From assembly GCF_900091705.1 (NCBI RefSeq), contig NZ_LT594782.1, positions 1 through 64,000 on the forward strand: 64,000 nt of DNA. Direction: 5' to 3'. This stretch comes from Clostridium mediterraneense. Lineage in GTDB: Bacteria > Bacillota > Clostridia > Clostridiales > Clostridiaceae. Position 1 is the first letter of the stretch. The number at the start of each line of letters is the position of its first letter. The notes beneath the pieces are model-generated. The model did not search any database, had not been told where the DNA came from, and worked only from the letters and a program-made list of their open reading frames with translations. Shown one piece after another: positions 1 through 9,312 of this stretch. Both the position numbers and the translations under genes were made by a program.

Positions 1-80
1 TTATATCATAGGTTTTGTTTGTTTTTTGCATACTTATATTTTAAACAAAATCTATAAAAAGTCGTTTAAACGCAAAAAAA

Positions 81-137
81 GGGATTGCCTCTAAAGATGG
101 AATCTAATTCCACTTTGAGACAGTCCCATTTTTTATT
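81..137 (+). terminator. Intrinsic terminator of an upstream gene
   Basis: A hairpin with arms GGGATTGCCTCTAAAG and CTTTGAGACAGTCCC (several G-U pairs) is followed by a T run. It presumably ends a gene lying left of the window, since no coding sequence precedes it here. Confidence 0.6.
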
Positions 138-324
138 GTTAAAAAAAATACATAGGTAATACCCTATATATGAATAACGAAATCATTATGTAATTATTAT
201 AAAAAATATCTATGCTATAATGTGTATGTTAATAATAAATGTATAAAGTTTGTATATTATGTTACAATAACAGCTATTTTACAATATATAAGCTTGGCTT
301 ACAAAAGAAGAAAGGATGGGGAAA

Positions 325-873
325 ATGTCAAAAACTTTAGAGCTATTCCTTATATTCCTAAAAATTGGTGCAACTACTCATGGTGGTGGTTATGCAATGG
401 TAGGAATAATGCAAAAGGAATTAGTTGAAACAAGAGAAATGATGGATGAGGATAGCTTTATGGAAACTATATCAGTATGTCAGAGTTTACCAGGACCACT
501 TGCTGTAACATCATCTTCATTTGTTGGATATAGATTAAACGGACTCGCTGGTGCACTAGCATGTTTTCTTGGTGCTACTATACCGTCTTTTATTATAATA
601 CTTTTAATTGCTACTATTTTTATAAACTTTAGTAAGGAAACAGTTGTAAAACATGCACTTTCAGGAATAGAAGCGGCAGTTCCTGTAATAGTACTTATAG
701 CAGTTAAAAACTTCTGGAAGAAATTAAATAAGACAGTACATAATATAATTTATGCTTTGATTGCTTTTATAGCATTGGAATTTTTCAAGGTTAATCCAGC
801 TATCGTTATTATATTCTCAGCAATTTATGGAATTATATTTTATAGATTTATCATGAAGGAGAGAAAAGAATAA
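325..873 (+). CDS. Chromate transporter family, first half (short-chain CHR protein)
   Basis: A 182-residue membrane protein with the CHR-family pattern FLKIGA..HGGGYAMVG near the N-terminus and SLPGPLAVTSSSFVGYR further on. Short-chain CHR proteins work as pairs, each supplying half of a ChrA-like anion/proton antiporter. The next gene is the matching half and overlaps this stop codon in a TAATG arrangement, so the two are surely co-translated. An in-frame ATG at 316 lies inside the ribosome-binding site AGAAAGGA. The ATG at 325 has normal spacing and was chosen. Family membership is clear from the motifs. Chromate as the physiological substrate is not, because many CHR proteins in anaerobes have unknown substrates. 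Confidence 0.85.
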   Translation: MSKTLELFLIFLKIGATTHGGGYAMVGIMQKELVETREMMDEDSFMETISVCQSLPGPLAVTSSSFVGYRLNGLAGALACFLGATIPSFIIILLIATIFINFSKETVVKHALSGIEAAVPVIVLIAVKNFWKKLNKTVHNIIYALIAFIALEFFKVNPAIVIIFSAIYGIIFYRFIMKERKE

Positions 874-1394
874 TGGTATTATTAAATATATATTTAGGAT
901 TTCTTAAAATAGGTGCTCTTGCTTTTGGTGGAGGATATGCTATGCTTCCATTTATAAGAACTGTTTTAGTAAATGATCATCATTGGGTAACAGCCTCACA
1001 GCTTAATTCATATGTTGGGCTTGTACAAATAGCACCTGGACCATTTACAGTTAATTTATCAACTTATGTGGGATTTAAAGTAGCAGGATTTTTAGGAGCA
1101 CTTGTTGCTATACTTGGTCTTTCAACAGCTCCATTTATATTAGTAACAATATTTTATTTAATATTTAAAAAGCTGAAAGATTCAAAAACATGGGGAGATG
1201 CCATAAAAGGAATGAAACCAGCTTTAATAGCTCTTATAGTTAGTGCATTTGTAGGAGTTACTAAAGGATTATGGACTGAATGGAGAGCACTTGTTATAAT
1301 TCTTATTTCAGGAGTATTACTTTTATATAAGAAAATGCAACCTGTTACTGTAATAGTAATAGCTGCTATATTAGGAATTATACTTTATATGTAA
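873..1394 (+). CDS. Chromate transporter family, second half
   Basis: A 173-residue membrane protein that again begins FLKIGALAFGGGYAMLPF and carries VQIAPGPFTVNLSTYVGF, so it is homologous to its upstream neighbour as expected for a split CHR pair. It starts at the ATG overlapping the previous stop by one base, with GGAGAG about eight bases upstream. The N-terminal half holds the conserved CHR motif and the rest is hydrophobic helices. A terminator follows at once, so the operon has just these two genes. The substrate is inferred only from the family. Confidence 0.85.
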   Translation: MVLLNIYLGFLKIGALAFGGGYAMLPFIRTVLVNDHHWVTASQLNSYVGLVQIAPGPFTVNLSTYVGFKVAGFLGALVAILGLSTAPFILVTIFYLIFKKLKDSKTWGDAIKGMKPALIALIVSAFVGVTKGLWTEWRALVIILISGVLLLYKKMQPVTVIVIAAILGIILYM

Positions 1395-1398
1395 TAAA

Positions 1399-1428
1399 AA
1401 ATAGAGCGAAAAATTGCTCTATTTTTTT
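1399..1428 (+). terminator. Terminator of the CHR pair
   Basis: Hairpin AATAGAGC/GCTCTATT followed by seven T residues, a few bases after the stop codon of the second CHR gene. Confidence 0.8.
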
Positions 1429-1450
1429 ATTTTATTTAATTATTTCTAAT

Positions 1451-1490
1451 AAAAAAAATCACATATAAATCTTCAAAGACTATATGTGAT
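1451..1490 (-). terminator. Terminator of the EamA gene
   Basis: Ten-base arms ATCACATATA and TATATGTGAT flank a loop. On the minus strand the hairpin is followed by a run of eight T residues. Confidence 0.75.
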
Positions 1491-1505
1491 TTCAAATAAG
1501 TTTTA

Positions 1506-2372
1506 TTAATTTTTAGTTTTACCTACTTTCCTACTATAAAGGAAACTTATAAATGCAGCTATAATAATTATTAAGTAACCTATAAAGTTATTAAGTGTAG
1601 GTATAGCATCAAATATAATAACTGAAGCTATTGTTGCAAAAATTACTTGGCTATAACTAAATATTGATATATCTTTAGCAGGAGCAAATCTATAAGCTAT
1701 TGTTGATCCAAATTGACCAAGAACAGTACATACACCTGCTAGTAGAAGGTATATAATTTGTATAGGGCTCATATATGTATAATCAAATATTAAGAATGGA
1801 AGACTTATTACAATTGAAACTACTGAATTCCAAAATACTATAGTTTCTGCACTTTCCTTATCTTTTAAGAATCTAACACAAGTAAATACTATACCTGCAG
1901 ATACAGCAGAGAATAGTTCAACCATACTTGGAATTAATGCTATATGAGATCCAGGACCAACTATAACTATTATTCCTAAAAATGCTACTATCAAAGCACC
2001 AATTTGGAATTTCTTTATTTTTTCTTTTAAGAATAAGAAACTAAATATTATTATAAAGAAAGGTCCGAGTTGCTTTATAATTGTAGCATTAGGTAACATT
2101 AAGTGTTCTATTCCATAAAAGTTTGCTAAGGCGCCAAGAGTACCCATACCCCCTCTTAAAAGTAAAGCTCCTCTACTTCCTTTATGACCTGTAAAAGATT
2201 GTTTTCTTTTTATTATAAGATATAAAGCTACAAAGAAAGTTATAAGATTTCTAAAAAATATTTTTTGAATTACAGGAATATCATTTCCTGCAAGCTTTAT
2301 AAAAAGAGCCATTCCTGTATAACCTAAAGAACTTATAAGCATAAGGATAATAGCTTTGGTTAATTTATTCAT
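1506..2372 (-). CDS. EamA/DMT-family transporter
   Basis: A 288-residue protein with about ten hydrophobic segments arranged as two EamA repeats. It resembles RhaT/YdcZ-type drug/metabolite exporters: LTKAIILMLISSLGYTGMAL opens repeat one, and a second block near residue 150 has GPGSHIALIPSMVELFSAVS. The length is normal for the family. The start is an ATG with GGAGAGG upstream on the minus strand. It is a single-gene unit with its own terminator. The substrate (amino acid, metabolite or drug) cannot be told from the sequence. Confidence 0.8.
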   Translation of the reverse strand: MNKLTKAIILMLISSLGYTGMALFIKLAGNDIPVIQKIFFRNLITFFVALYLIIKRKQSFTGHKGSRGALLLRGGMGTLGALANFYGIEHLMLPNATIIKQLGPFFIIIFSFLFLKEKIKKFQIGALIVAFLGIIVIVGPGSHIALIPSMVELFSAVSAGIVFTCVRFLKDKESAETIVFWNSVVSIVISLPFLIFDYTYMSPIQIIYLLLAGVCTVLGQFGSTIAYRFAPAKDISIFSYSQVIFATIASVIIFDAIPTLNNFIGYLIIIIAAFISFLYSRKVGKTKN

Positions 2373-2750
2373 TTTTTATTCCTCTCCATTTAGATTTTAT
2401 CTTTTGTTTTAGATTTATTATATTAATAATATAATTTAAAAATTTTTTAGAAAAATATTATACCATATTTTTTAAATAAAATTTCTAAAATTAGCTTTAG
2501 TTATAAAAGTATAGATTATTTTATTTTAAATTTTATTAGATATTTACATATTTTCAGAGTAAGATATAAATACTATATGTATAGTAAAATGAAAGTATAT
2601 GCTGGAAATAAGCTGAAATTGGTATTAATTTTGAGCTTATAAGAGAAATTATACAAATAGTTAGATATATGTTACAATCTTAGAATGTAAATGAAATAAA
2701 AGTAAAGTATTTTAATTTACATTAAACAAAAGATGAATAGGGGGCTTTTT
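2373..2750. other. Intergenic region without a recognised gene
   Basis: About 380 AT-rich bases separate the divergent EamA and amino-acid permease genes. A TACAAT -10-like hexamer lies near 2675, but no convincing -35 pairs with it. No riboswitch-like structure or open reading frame with a ribosome-binding site was seen. Confidence 0.5.
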
Positions 2751-4148
2751 ATGGAAAAAAAAGTTGGATTGTTAGGACTAATAGCAATAGTTGTTGGTTC
2801 GATGATTGGTGGAGGAGTTTTTCAACTTCCTGCCGAAATGGCTAGGGCTGGTAGACCTTTTGCATCTATCATAGCCTGGATTATCACTGGAATAGGTATG
2901 TTTTTCATAGGTAAGGTATTCCAAGCACTTGGGGATAGAAAACCAGAACTTTCTGGAGGAATATATACTTATGCAAAAGTAGGTTTTGGTAAATATATAG
3001 GATTTAATTCAGGATTCGGGTATTGGATAAGTCACTTACTAGGAAGTGTATCTTATGTAGTATTATTTATTTATGCATTACATAGTTTTGTACCACAAAT
3101 AGGACCATTTAAAAGTTGGGTAAGTCTTATTATTTCTATAATTATGATTTGGGGAATATTATTTATAATTGCTAAGAGTATGTCTATAGCAAATAAATTA
3201 AATACTATTGCAACTGTAGCAAAATTACTTCCAGTTTTATTTGCTATAATTTTATTATTTGCATGTTTTAAGTTTAAGGTATTTACTAATGATTTTTATG
3301 GAATAGAACATATAGGTAATGGAGCTTCTTCAGCTGCAAGTATATTTGATCAAGTTAAAAAAGGGTTATTACAAACTGTTTGGACATTTACAGGAATTGA
3401 AGGAGCAGTTGTTATATCAGCAAGGGCAAGAAACGTTAAGGATGTTGGTAAAGCAACAATTATAGGATACATATTTACTTTAATTTGTTATGTTTTAATA
3501 GTAATGCTTAGTTTTGGAGCACTTCCACAATATACACTTATAAATTTACAAAATCCAGCACTTGGTGGAGTTCTACAAAATACTTATGGTACATGGGCAG
3601 CAGTAATTATAAATATAGGAGTTATTATATCAGTAGTTGGAGCGTGGGTAGCTTGGACAATAATAAATGCAGAAGTTCCTATGACTATAGCTAAAGATAA
3701 GGTGTTTCCTAAATTCTTTGCAAAAGAATTAAAAAGTGGGGCTGCAATTAACTCTTTATTAGTAAATGCAGCTATAATGCAAGTTATATTTATATTTGCA
3801 ATGTTTGCTCAAAATGCTTTTACAGAAATAACAAATTTAGCAACATTAATGGCCTTACTTCCTTATATTTTATCATCTTTATATCTTATTAAACTTGCAA
3901 GAGAAGATGGTAATAAAGGACAAATAGCATATTCAATAGTTGCAGTTATATTTGCATTATATGCAATGTCAACAGCTGGAATATCAGGGCTTTCAAAGAT
4001 AGTAATTTTCTATGCTTTAGGAATTATATTTATTTTAATAAGAGCAAGAGAACAAAAAGAAAAATTATTTGATAAAAAATGGGAAATGTATTTATGTATA
4101 CTTATTACCATAGCAGGAATAGCATCAGCTATATATACTTTTATATAA
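2751..4148 (+). CDS. APC-family amino acid permease (basic amino acid antiporter-like)
   Basis: A 465-residue protein with about twelve membrane segments. The first helix carries the APC substrate loop VVGSMIGGGVFQLPAEMA. This layout and GGIYTYAKVGFGKYIGF resemble arginine/ornithine and related basic amino-acid antiporters (ArcD/YdgI type). An in-frame ATG at 2733 would give six extra residues, but AGGGGG at 2739-2744 is correctly spaced only for the ATG at 2751. It is a single-gene unit with a strong terminator. No arginine deiminase genes are adjacent, so arginine/ornithine exchange is only a family-level guess. Confidence 0.8.
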   Translation: MEKKVGLLGLIAIVVGSMIGGGVFQLPAEMARAGRPFASIIAWIITGIGMFFIGKVFQALGDRKPELSGGIYTYAKVGFGKYIGFNSGFGYWISHLLGSVSYVVLFIYALHSFVPQIGPFKSWVSLIISIIMIWGILFIIAKSMSIANKLNTIATVAKLLPVLFAIILLFACFKFKVFTNDFYGIEHIGNGASSAASIFDQVKKGLLQTVWTFTGIEGAVVISARARNVKDVGKATIIGYIFTLICYVLIVMLSFGALPQYTLINLQNPALGGVLQNTYGTWAAVIINIGVIISVVGAWVAWTIINAEVPMTIAKDKVFPKFFAKELKSGAAINSLLVNAAIMQVIFIFAMFAQNAFTEITNLATLMALLPYILSSLYLIKLAREDGNKGQIAYSIVAVIFALYAMSTAGISGLSKIVIFYALGIIFILIRAREQKEKLFDKKWEMYLCILITIAGIASAIYTFI

Positions 4149-4154
4149 ATTAAG

Positions 4155-4206
4155 ATAGGACTATCTTAAAGTAGAATAAGATTTTGCTTTGAGATAGTCC
4201 TTTTAT
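4155..4206 (+). terminator. Terminator of the permease gene
   Basis: Long hairpin with arms GGACTATCTTAAAG and CTTTGAGATAGTCC followed by TTTTAT. Confidence 0.8.
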
Positions 4207-4390
4207 ATTTAAAACTAAAAGGATATATTAAAGGAAAAAGATTCATACTTTTATATTTAAATAAAGGATTTTAAAGAGAAAAAAGTAATTTATATATAGT
4301 GGTAAATAATGTATATATATATCTTTTATTTGAGTATAATTAAATAAAAGATTAGTTAGCAGATGTTATTAGATTGAGAGGAGATTTATT

Positions 4391-4501
4391 ATGGATAAAG
4401 AAACAAGTGTAAATGCTAATAAAGTAGGGTGGGGATTATTATGTTTAGCGATAGGTGGAATATTAGGTATACTTGCATGGAATATAAACTTATTTAAATA
4501 A
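4391..4501 (+). CDS. Small membrane protein, 36 residues
   Basis: A short reading frame with GAGAGGAGA about eight bases before its ATG and a dedicated terminator 26 bases after its stop. The protein starts MDKETSVNANK and then forms one hydrophobic helix, VGWGLLCLAIGGILGILAW. Correct spacing, a strong ribosome-binding site and a private terminator argue that it is real. The fold is a single-pass membrane peptide with a short charged N-terminus. I do not recognise a family and no function can be given. Confidence 0.65.
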   Translation: MDKETSVNANKVGWGLLCLAIGGILGILAWNINLFK

Positions 4502-4526
4502 GCACAATTTTAATAAATAATAAATT

Positions 4527-4554
4527 AAAAGGACCTAGTAATAGGTCCTTTTAA
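4527..4554 (+). terminator. Terminator of the 36-residue protein gene
   Basis: Compact hairpin AAAAGGACCTA/TAGGTCCTTTT with a four-base loop. Confidence 0.8.
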
Positions 4555-4685
4555 AAATCTTATATTTTTAATATAGTATTATCTTTAAAATCATTATTTC
4601 TCAAATAAATACAATAATTAAAGTTATATATAATAATTAAAAAATAATATAAATAATATATATTTATTTTTATAAGGGGTAAGCG

Positions 4686-5636
4686 ATGAAAGAGGGGAAA
4701 GATGTTTTTAAAGTTCTGTCTATAACTTTAGTTTTATTTTCTGCTATAGCTTTATTAGCTCACAATATTGTTAAACAAGAGAAGGAAGCAGTACAAGCAA
4801 GTATACAAAAAGAAAAAATAAAACAAGAGAAAGAAATGAGAGAGAAGAAAAAAGCTATTAAGAATGAATATAAAAGTATAGAAAAAGCAGTTTTAAGTGC
4901 TGTAGGTAAATACAAAGATAAAATTGGGATTGTTTATTATAATTTAGAAACAGGTACTAAATATTCATTAAATGAGGATAAAAACTTTATTAGTGCAAGT
5001 GTAAAAAAGCTTCCTATGGTTATGAGTGCAGCAGATGATATACAAGATAATAAATTATCAAAAGATAAATTATTAAGTTATAATAGAGCAACAGATTATG
5101 AAGAAGGAACAGGTATATTACAAGGAAGGACTAATTTAAAGGTAATTAAGACTGAAGAGGCTATGAAGTTATCTATTATATATTCTGATAATATTGCCTA
5201 CAATATATTAAAAGATTATACAAGCATATATGTATACGATTATATAGAAAAAAATACAGGGATAAAAACTAATATTAGAGGAAATATGACAGCAGAGCAA
5301 AGTTATCTTATTTTAAGAAAGCTTTATGAAAATAAAAATAATAATCCTTATTATAATAAGATAATAGGGTGGATGAAGCAAACACCTTTTGAGGAAAGAA
5401 TGGCAAGAGAAATTCCAAATGAAGAGGTTGCACATAAAATAGGCACAAATATGAATTGTGTTCATGATGTAGGAATTATCTATGCTAAAGACCCATATAT
5501 TCTAGTTGTGATGACTGAAGATACAGGTATTTATGAAGCAAAAAATAGACCTACATATGAAAATGGAACATATGCAGATGCTATTATTTCTAATATATCA
5601 AAAAATATTTATAAGGTTGTAGAAAGTATAAATTAA
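4686..5636 (+). CDS. Penicillin-binding-type serine hydrolase (class A beta-lactamase fold)
   Basis: A 316-residue protein with an N-terminal membrane anchor (residues 9-28), a lysine/glutamate-rich coiled coil to about residue 70, then a transpeptidase-like domain. The active-site motifs can be read: S105-V-K-K108 (SxxK), S167-D-N169 (SDN) and K251-I-G-T254 (KTG-like box). The Glu166 needed for beta-lactamase deacylation is not evident: the corresponding stretch reads RGNMTAEQ. It is therefore probably a wall-acting D,D-peptidase relative rather than a resistance enzyme. The ATG has AAGGGGT upstream. The gene meets the next, convergent gene stop-to-stop with no spacer. Confidence 0.75.
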   Translation: MKEGKDVFKVLSITLVLFSAIALLAHNIVKQEKEAVQASIQKEKIKQEKEMREKKKAIKNEYKSIEKAVLSAVGKYKDKIGIVYYNLETGTKYSLNEDKNFISASVKKLPMVMSAADDIQDNKLSKDKLLSYNRATDYEEGTGILQGRTNLKVIKTEEAMKLSIIYSDNIAYNILKDYTSIYVYDYIEKNTGIKTNIRGNMTAEQSYLILRKLYENKNNNPYYNKIIGWMKQTPFEERMAREIPNEEVAHKIGTNMNCVHDVGIIYAKDPYILVVMTEDTGIYEAKNRPTYENGTYADAIISNISKNIYKVVESIN

Positions 5637-6209
5637 TTATGATTTATCATCTTTTTTTGAAGTGGAAGTTGTATTAATTTTTTCTTGATCAGAAATATCT
5701 TTGTAGCTATTAGATAATTCTTCTTCTATATTTATAATGGCATCTTCCATTTCTTTTTTTGTATTTTCTTGTTGTTTTAATATAGCTTCTTTATATCTCT
5801 CATCTATTTTTTTTATTTCTGTATTTATTTTTTTACATATTATAAAACTTATAAATGAGAATATTATTATAGAGATAAATGAGATTTTTACTCCTCCTAC
5901 TAATAAGTCACTTAATAGTAGCATTATTATATTACTACATATAGATAAAATCATATCTAGAATTAATATCTCGCTATTATTAAGATTTTTAAATTTTTTA
6001 ATATTTTCTATAAATCTACTTATTATAATGTCACTAGAAGATAAAATAGAATATATAACTAGAAATAAAAATATATCTTTAAATGATTCATAACTAAAAC
6101 CTAAAAAGCCTAGTATACTGATACTAAAAATAGAGTTTATAATTACTGCTATTCCAAAAAAGATTAGTCCTAGCATAATTAATAAAATAATATCTTTTAT
6201 TTTACCCAT
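5637..6209 (-). CDS. Membrane protein of unknown function, YrvL-like
   Basis: A 190-residue protein with about four hydrophobic segments in the first 125 residues and a charged, lysine/glutamate-rich cytoplasmic tail. The first half (ISILGFLGFSYESFKDIFLF) vaguely recalls the YrvL group of small membrane proteins, but this is a weak visual match. The start taken is the ATG at 6209, preceded by GGGGGA. An upstream in-frame TTG at 6221 lies before this ribosome-binding site and is unlikely. Its stop codon directly abuts the stop of the convergent serine hydrolase gene. Confidence 0.6.
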   Translation of the reverse strand: MGKIKDIILLIMLGLIFFGIAVIINSIFSISILGFLGFSYESFKDIFLFLVIYSILSSSDIIISRFIENIKKFKNLNNSEILILDMILSICSNIIMLLLSDLLVGGVKISFISIIIFSFISFIICKKINTEIKKIDERYKEAILKQQENTKKEMEDAIINIEEELSNSYKDISDQEKINTTSTSKKDDKS

Positions 6210-6375
6210 AAAATCCCCCAAAAAAATAAATATGTATTAATTAAAGTATAAATAAATATATAAGTTAATAAAAGTTAAAAAAGTATTAATATTACTTTGA
6301 AAAGTAAATTTAATATATTATATAAATATATTTTTCTTATTATTATAGATAAATGATAAATATTAAAGTTACTAA

Positions 6376-6427
6376 AAAATAAAAAAAGTAGTTAAATATT
6401 CTAAACAAGAATATCTAGCTACTTTTT
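6376..6427 (-). terminator. Terminator of the mgtC-like gene
   Basis: Arms GTAGTTAAATATTC and GAATATCTAGCTAC. The minus-strand side is followed by a long T run, and the plus-strand side by seven T residues, so it may act in both directions. Confidence 0.75.
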
Positions 6428-6462
6428 TATTTTATATTTTTATAAGTTGAAGTTTAAGCAAA

Positions 6463-7158
6463 TTATATAATTTCAAAATAGTCCATTTTTAAGTTTTCAG
6501 ATTTATTTATTATGTCAAATATATAATCTATATCTGAATCATCACGAACTTTAACTTTAAAGTTAACTACATGGAAACCATCTTCACTAGAGTTATTAGT
6601 TACTTTATATGAAATTATTGTTGCGTGTTTTTGTTCAAGATATTTCTTTATTGTAAAATGGTCTTCTCCCTTAACGGTAACTTGAAATTCTATATGATTA
6701 TTATAAAACTTCTTTGAAAGCTTATTTAATACTTCAAATGCTATTATAACTAGTATAGTTGATATTATAGCTATAGTATAAAGACCTGAACCTACTGCAA
6801 GTCCAATTGCTGCATCAACCCAAAGTCCAGCGGCTGTTGAAAGACCTTTTATTGATCCATTTTCTTTAAATATAACTCCTGCTCCAAGGAATCCTATTCC
6901 AGATACTACTTGGGCAGCTATTCTACTTGGGTCAACTTGTATGTAATTTTGTATTACTTCATAGAATCCATATTGTGAAACTATCATTATAAGTGCAGCA
7001 CCCATTGCAACTAAAATATGAGTTCTAAGCCCAGCTTCTTTTGAACGAAGCTCTCGTTCATATCCTATTATACCACCAAGCACAGCAGCAAGTATTACTC
7101 TAAGTGTAAAATGGCCTATAAGACCTAAATGATTAATAAAAAATAGATTGTGAGTCAT
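6463..7158 (-). CDS. MgtC/SapB family membrane protein
   Basis: A 231-residue protein. The first 140 residues form the MgtC membrane domain, with signature stretches LAAVLGGIIGYERELRSKEAG, RTHILVAMGAALIMIVS and VVSGIGFLGAGVIFK. The last 80 residues are a soluble ACT-like domain, seen in the longer MgtC homologues. MgtC proteins are linked to growth in low magnesium and to control of membrane ATPases. Whether this one has that role is inference. GGGAG lies ten bases before the ATG. No magnesium riboswitch was recognised upstream. Confidence 0.85.
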   Translation of the reverse strand: MTHNLFFINHLGLIGHFTLRVILAAVLGGIIGYERELRSKEAGLRTHILVAMGAALIMIVSQYGFYEVIQNYIQVDPSRIAAQVVSGIGFLGAGVIFKENGSIKGLSTAAGLWVDAAIGLAVGSGLYTIAIISTILVIIAFEVLNKLSKKFYNNHIEFQVTVKGEDHFTIKKYLEQKHATIISYKVTNNSSEDGFHVVNFKVKVRDDSDIDYIFDIINKSENLKMDYFEII

Positions 7159-7370
7159 TACATATATTCTCCCATTTATTTATTCGTAGCTTGTACACTT
7201 TTATAATTACTCCCTGTGTATGTATAATAACATTTTTTAGATTATTATTAAAATTAATCAAATTATTACTTTAATATAAAAGGATTGTAAAAAAGTGATA
7301 AAATAATAAGTTTTAAATATTAATTTTATAATTTAGGGTAAATATTGGAATAGATTAATATATTCTAAAT

Positions 7371-7404
7371 AAAAAAAGCTAGACATAATATTCTAGCTTT
7401 TTTT
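7371..7404 (-). terminator. Terminator of the carD gene
   Basis: Hairpin AGCTAGA/TCTAGCT flanked by seven A residues on one side and seven T residues on the other, hence probably bidirectional. Confidence 0.8.
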
Positions 7405-7429
7405 AAGATAAATTAATTTATCTTAATAT

Positions 7430-7915
7430 TTAATTTATATAATTTTCTAGAATATCGCAGGCCTCATTTGTATTAATTCCTTTGGCTAAGCTTATTTCAT
7501 CAACTAAGAATTTTTTTGCTGTACTTAGTATTTGTTTTTCACCTGAGTTTAAATTATGTTCTTTATTTATCATAGTTAAAGTGTACACAACAGATGCATA
7601 ATCATCTAGAGTACCAGATTTAATTTTACTAGTATTTTGTGCAGTTCTTTCTTTAGTATTTATTTTAGATTGATTTTCTAATAGATTGTCAAATGAATTA
7701 ATATTTTCTAGAGTACTTTTTAATGTATTTAGATCTGATATATGTCTTATATGAGTTGTTTCTAGACGTTTTGCAGGTAACATTACTTTTAAATTATTAA
7801 GTAATGTTATATGATAATAAATTTGTGATTTACCAAAAAATTCTTGTTCATCCATTGTGTCTATTACCCCAACCCCTTGAGTTGGATAGACAATTTTATC
7901 ACCTATATTAAACAA
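7430..7915 (-). CDS. CarD-family RNA polymerase-binding regulator
   Basis: A 161-residue protein. The N-terminal 65 residues match the CarD/CdnL/TRCF RNA-polymerase-interacting fold (FNIGDKIVYPTQGVGVI, then VMLPAKRLETTHIR). A helical DNA-binding part follows, ending in KEHNLNSGEKQILSTAKKFL. CarD proteins bind the RNA polymerase beta subunit and affect open-complex stability. The longest reading frame starts at an ATG (7930) that forms part of the ribosome-binding site. GGAGGTG at 7922-7928 is correctly spaced only for the TTG at 7915, which was chosen. Confidence 0.85.
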   Translation of the reverse strand: MFNIGDKIVYPTQGVGVIDTMDEQEFFGKSQIYYHITLLNNLKVMLPAKRLETTHIRHISDLNTLKSTLENINSFDNLLENQSKINTKERTAQNTSKIKSGTLDDYASVVYTLTMINKEHNLNSGEKQILSTAKKFLVDEISLAKGINTNEACDILENYIN

Positions 7916-8165
7916 GTAAAACACCTCCATGTTTATTTAATATTAGTATAACACATTAAAAGAAAAAAGTCAAAAATTTTTATTTTATCATATATGGTTA
8001 TTAGTGTCAATTAAAAAGTTATTACTTTTTGAAAAAATATTTTAAAGAATATATTAATTTACATAAGATATTTTTTAAAATATTTAGTGGAAAGACATAT
8101 AATAATTAATTATTTTATATGATAGATTATAAGGAGTATGTTTTGGGGGTGTAAGGGGTATGTCT

Positions 8166-9242
8166 ATGATGAATAATTATAAATTAGAGTTTCATTTAAG
8201 AGATTTAGTAAAAGTTGATAACTATGTATATAGAGTAATATCAATAGTTGTATTTAAATCTAGTAATAAAAATAAAATTTTTATTAGATATAAACTTGAA
8301 GATATAGAGGATTATACAATAAGATATCTTGATATAAATACATCTGATAATGAATATATATTTTACTTAGAGTGCCCATTTGTAGCTAGTGTGCTACAAG
8401 AGATTGAGCAGAAGGAATATATAGATTATAAATTAAAGCAAGCAATTATATTAGATGTTAGAGGAGCATCAAAATATGATGTAGCAGATATATTAAATTA
8501 TAAGATTTATATAGATAAAGATAAAAAGAATTATAAATATATAGAATTTAAAAAGCGTCAAAAGTTTTATTTAAATGGTAATAAGATATCTAGAGATAAG
8601 ATTAGTATAGAAAAATTTGATAGGATAAAGAGAGAATCTGATATTAGTAAAGATATAATTAAAGATAAAAAGATTCAAAGTAAAAATAAATTTATAAAAT
8701 TAGCTCTTGGTATTACTTCTATATTTATATTTTTAGTTATCCTTGTGGTAAGTATAGGAGAAAGTGAACTACCTTTATTAATAGATACTATTAGATATGA
8801 TGAGCAATTTATTTATTTAACTTCACTTTCATCAAAAATTGATAAGGAAGAAGAAGCTAATGTATATAAAACTAATTTAGATATAGAGGATACTGTAAAA
8901 AAGATACTAAAGGAATATGATGGACAAGTATTAAACGTTATAGAAGATACTAAAGAGGGAAGTGTTGCTATAATAACTTCAAATGAATATTGCCTTGTTT
9001 ATATGGGAGATAGTTATAAAACATTTATACAAATAAGCTCTAGAAAATATATATATTTAGATGGAAATATACCATATAATTCAGCATTTAAAGAAATAAT
9101 ATCTTTTTATAGATATATATATTTTATTTATTGTTATGATAAAGATAAAATAGATTTTGGTTCTAAAAGCTATTTTGATGATTATAAAGAAGAAAATATA
9201 GATATAGATACAAATAGATTTTTAAGATTTTTGGAAGAATAA
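8166..9242 (+). CDS. Single-pass membrane protein of unknown function
   Basis: A protein of about 358 residues with three visible parts. The cytoplasmic N-terminal region of about 175 residues is beta-rich at first and ends in lysines. One membrane helix lies near residues 176-200 (KLALGITSIFIFLVILVVSI), followed by an outer C-terminal part of about 155 residues. The N-terminal beta region loosely recalls DUF4178-like domains, but the match is weak. AAGGGG is adjacent to the ATG at 8160 and better spaced for the ATGs at 8166 or 8169. It is a stand-alone gene and I do not recognise its function. Confidence 0.6.
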   Translation: MMNNYKLEFHLRDLVKVDNYVYRVISIVVFKSSNKNKIFIRYKLEDIEDYTIRYLDINTSDNEYIFYLECPFVASVLQEIEQKEYIDYKLKQAIILDVRGASKYDVADILNYKIYIDKDKKNYKYIEFKKRQKFYLNGNKISRDKISIEKFDRIKRESDISKDIIKDKKIQSKNKFIKLALGITSIFIFLVILVVSIGESELPLLIDTIRYDEQFIYLTSLSSKIDKEEEANVYKTNLDIEDTVKKILKEYDGQVLNVIEDTKEGSVAIITSNEYCLVYMGDSYKTFIQISSRKYIYLDGNIPYNSAFKEIISFYRYIYFIYCYDKDKIDFGSKSYFDDYKEENIDIDTNRFLRFLEE

Positions 9243-9312
9243 ATTAAACTAATAATTAACTTAAAAGTGTATAATATATTTATAACTTTATCATATGAAA
9301 GGATGAAAATTT

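Noticed and set aside
7159-7370. Magnesium riboswitch upstream of the mgtC-like gene
   Set aside because: The leader shows no M-box-like conserved segments or pairing.
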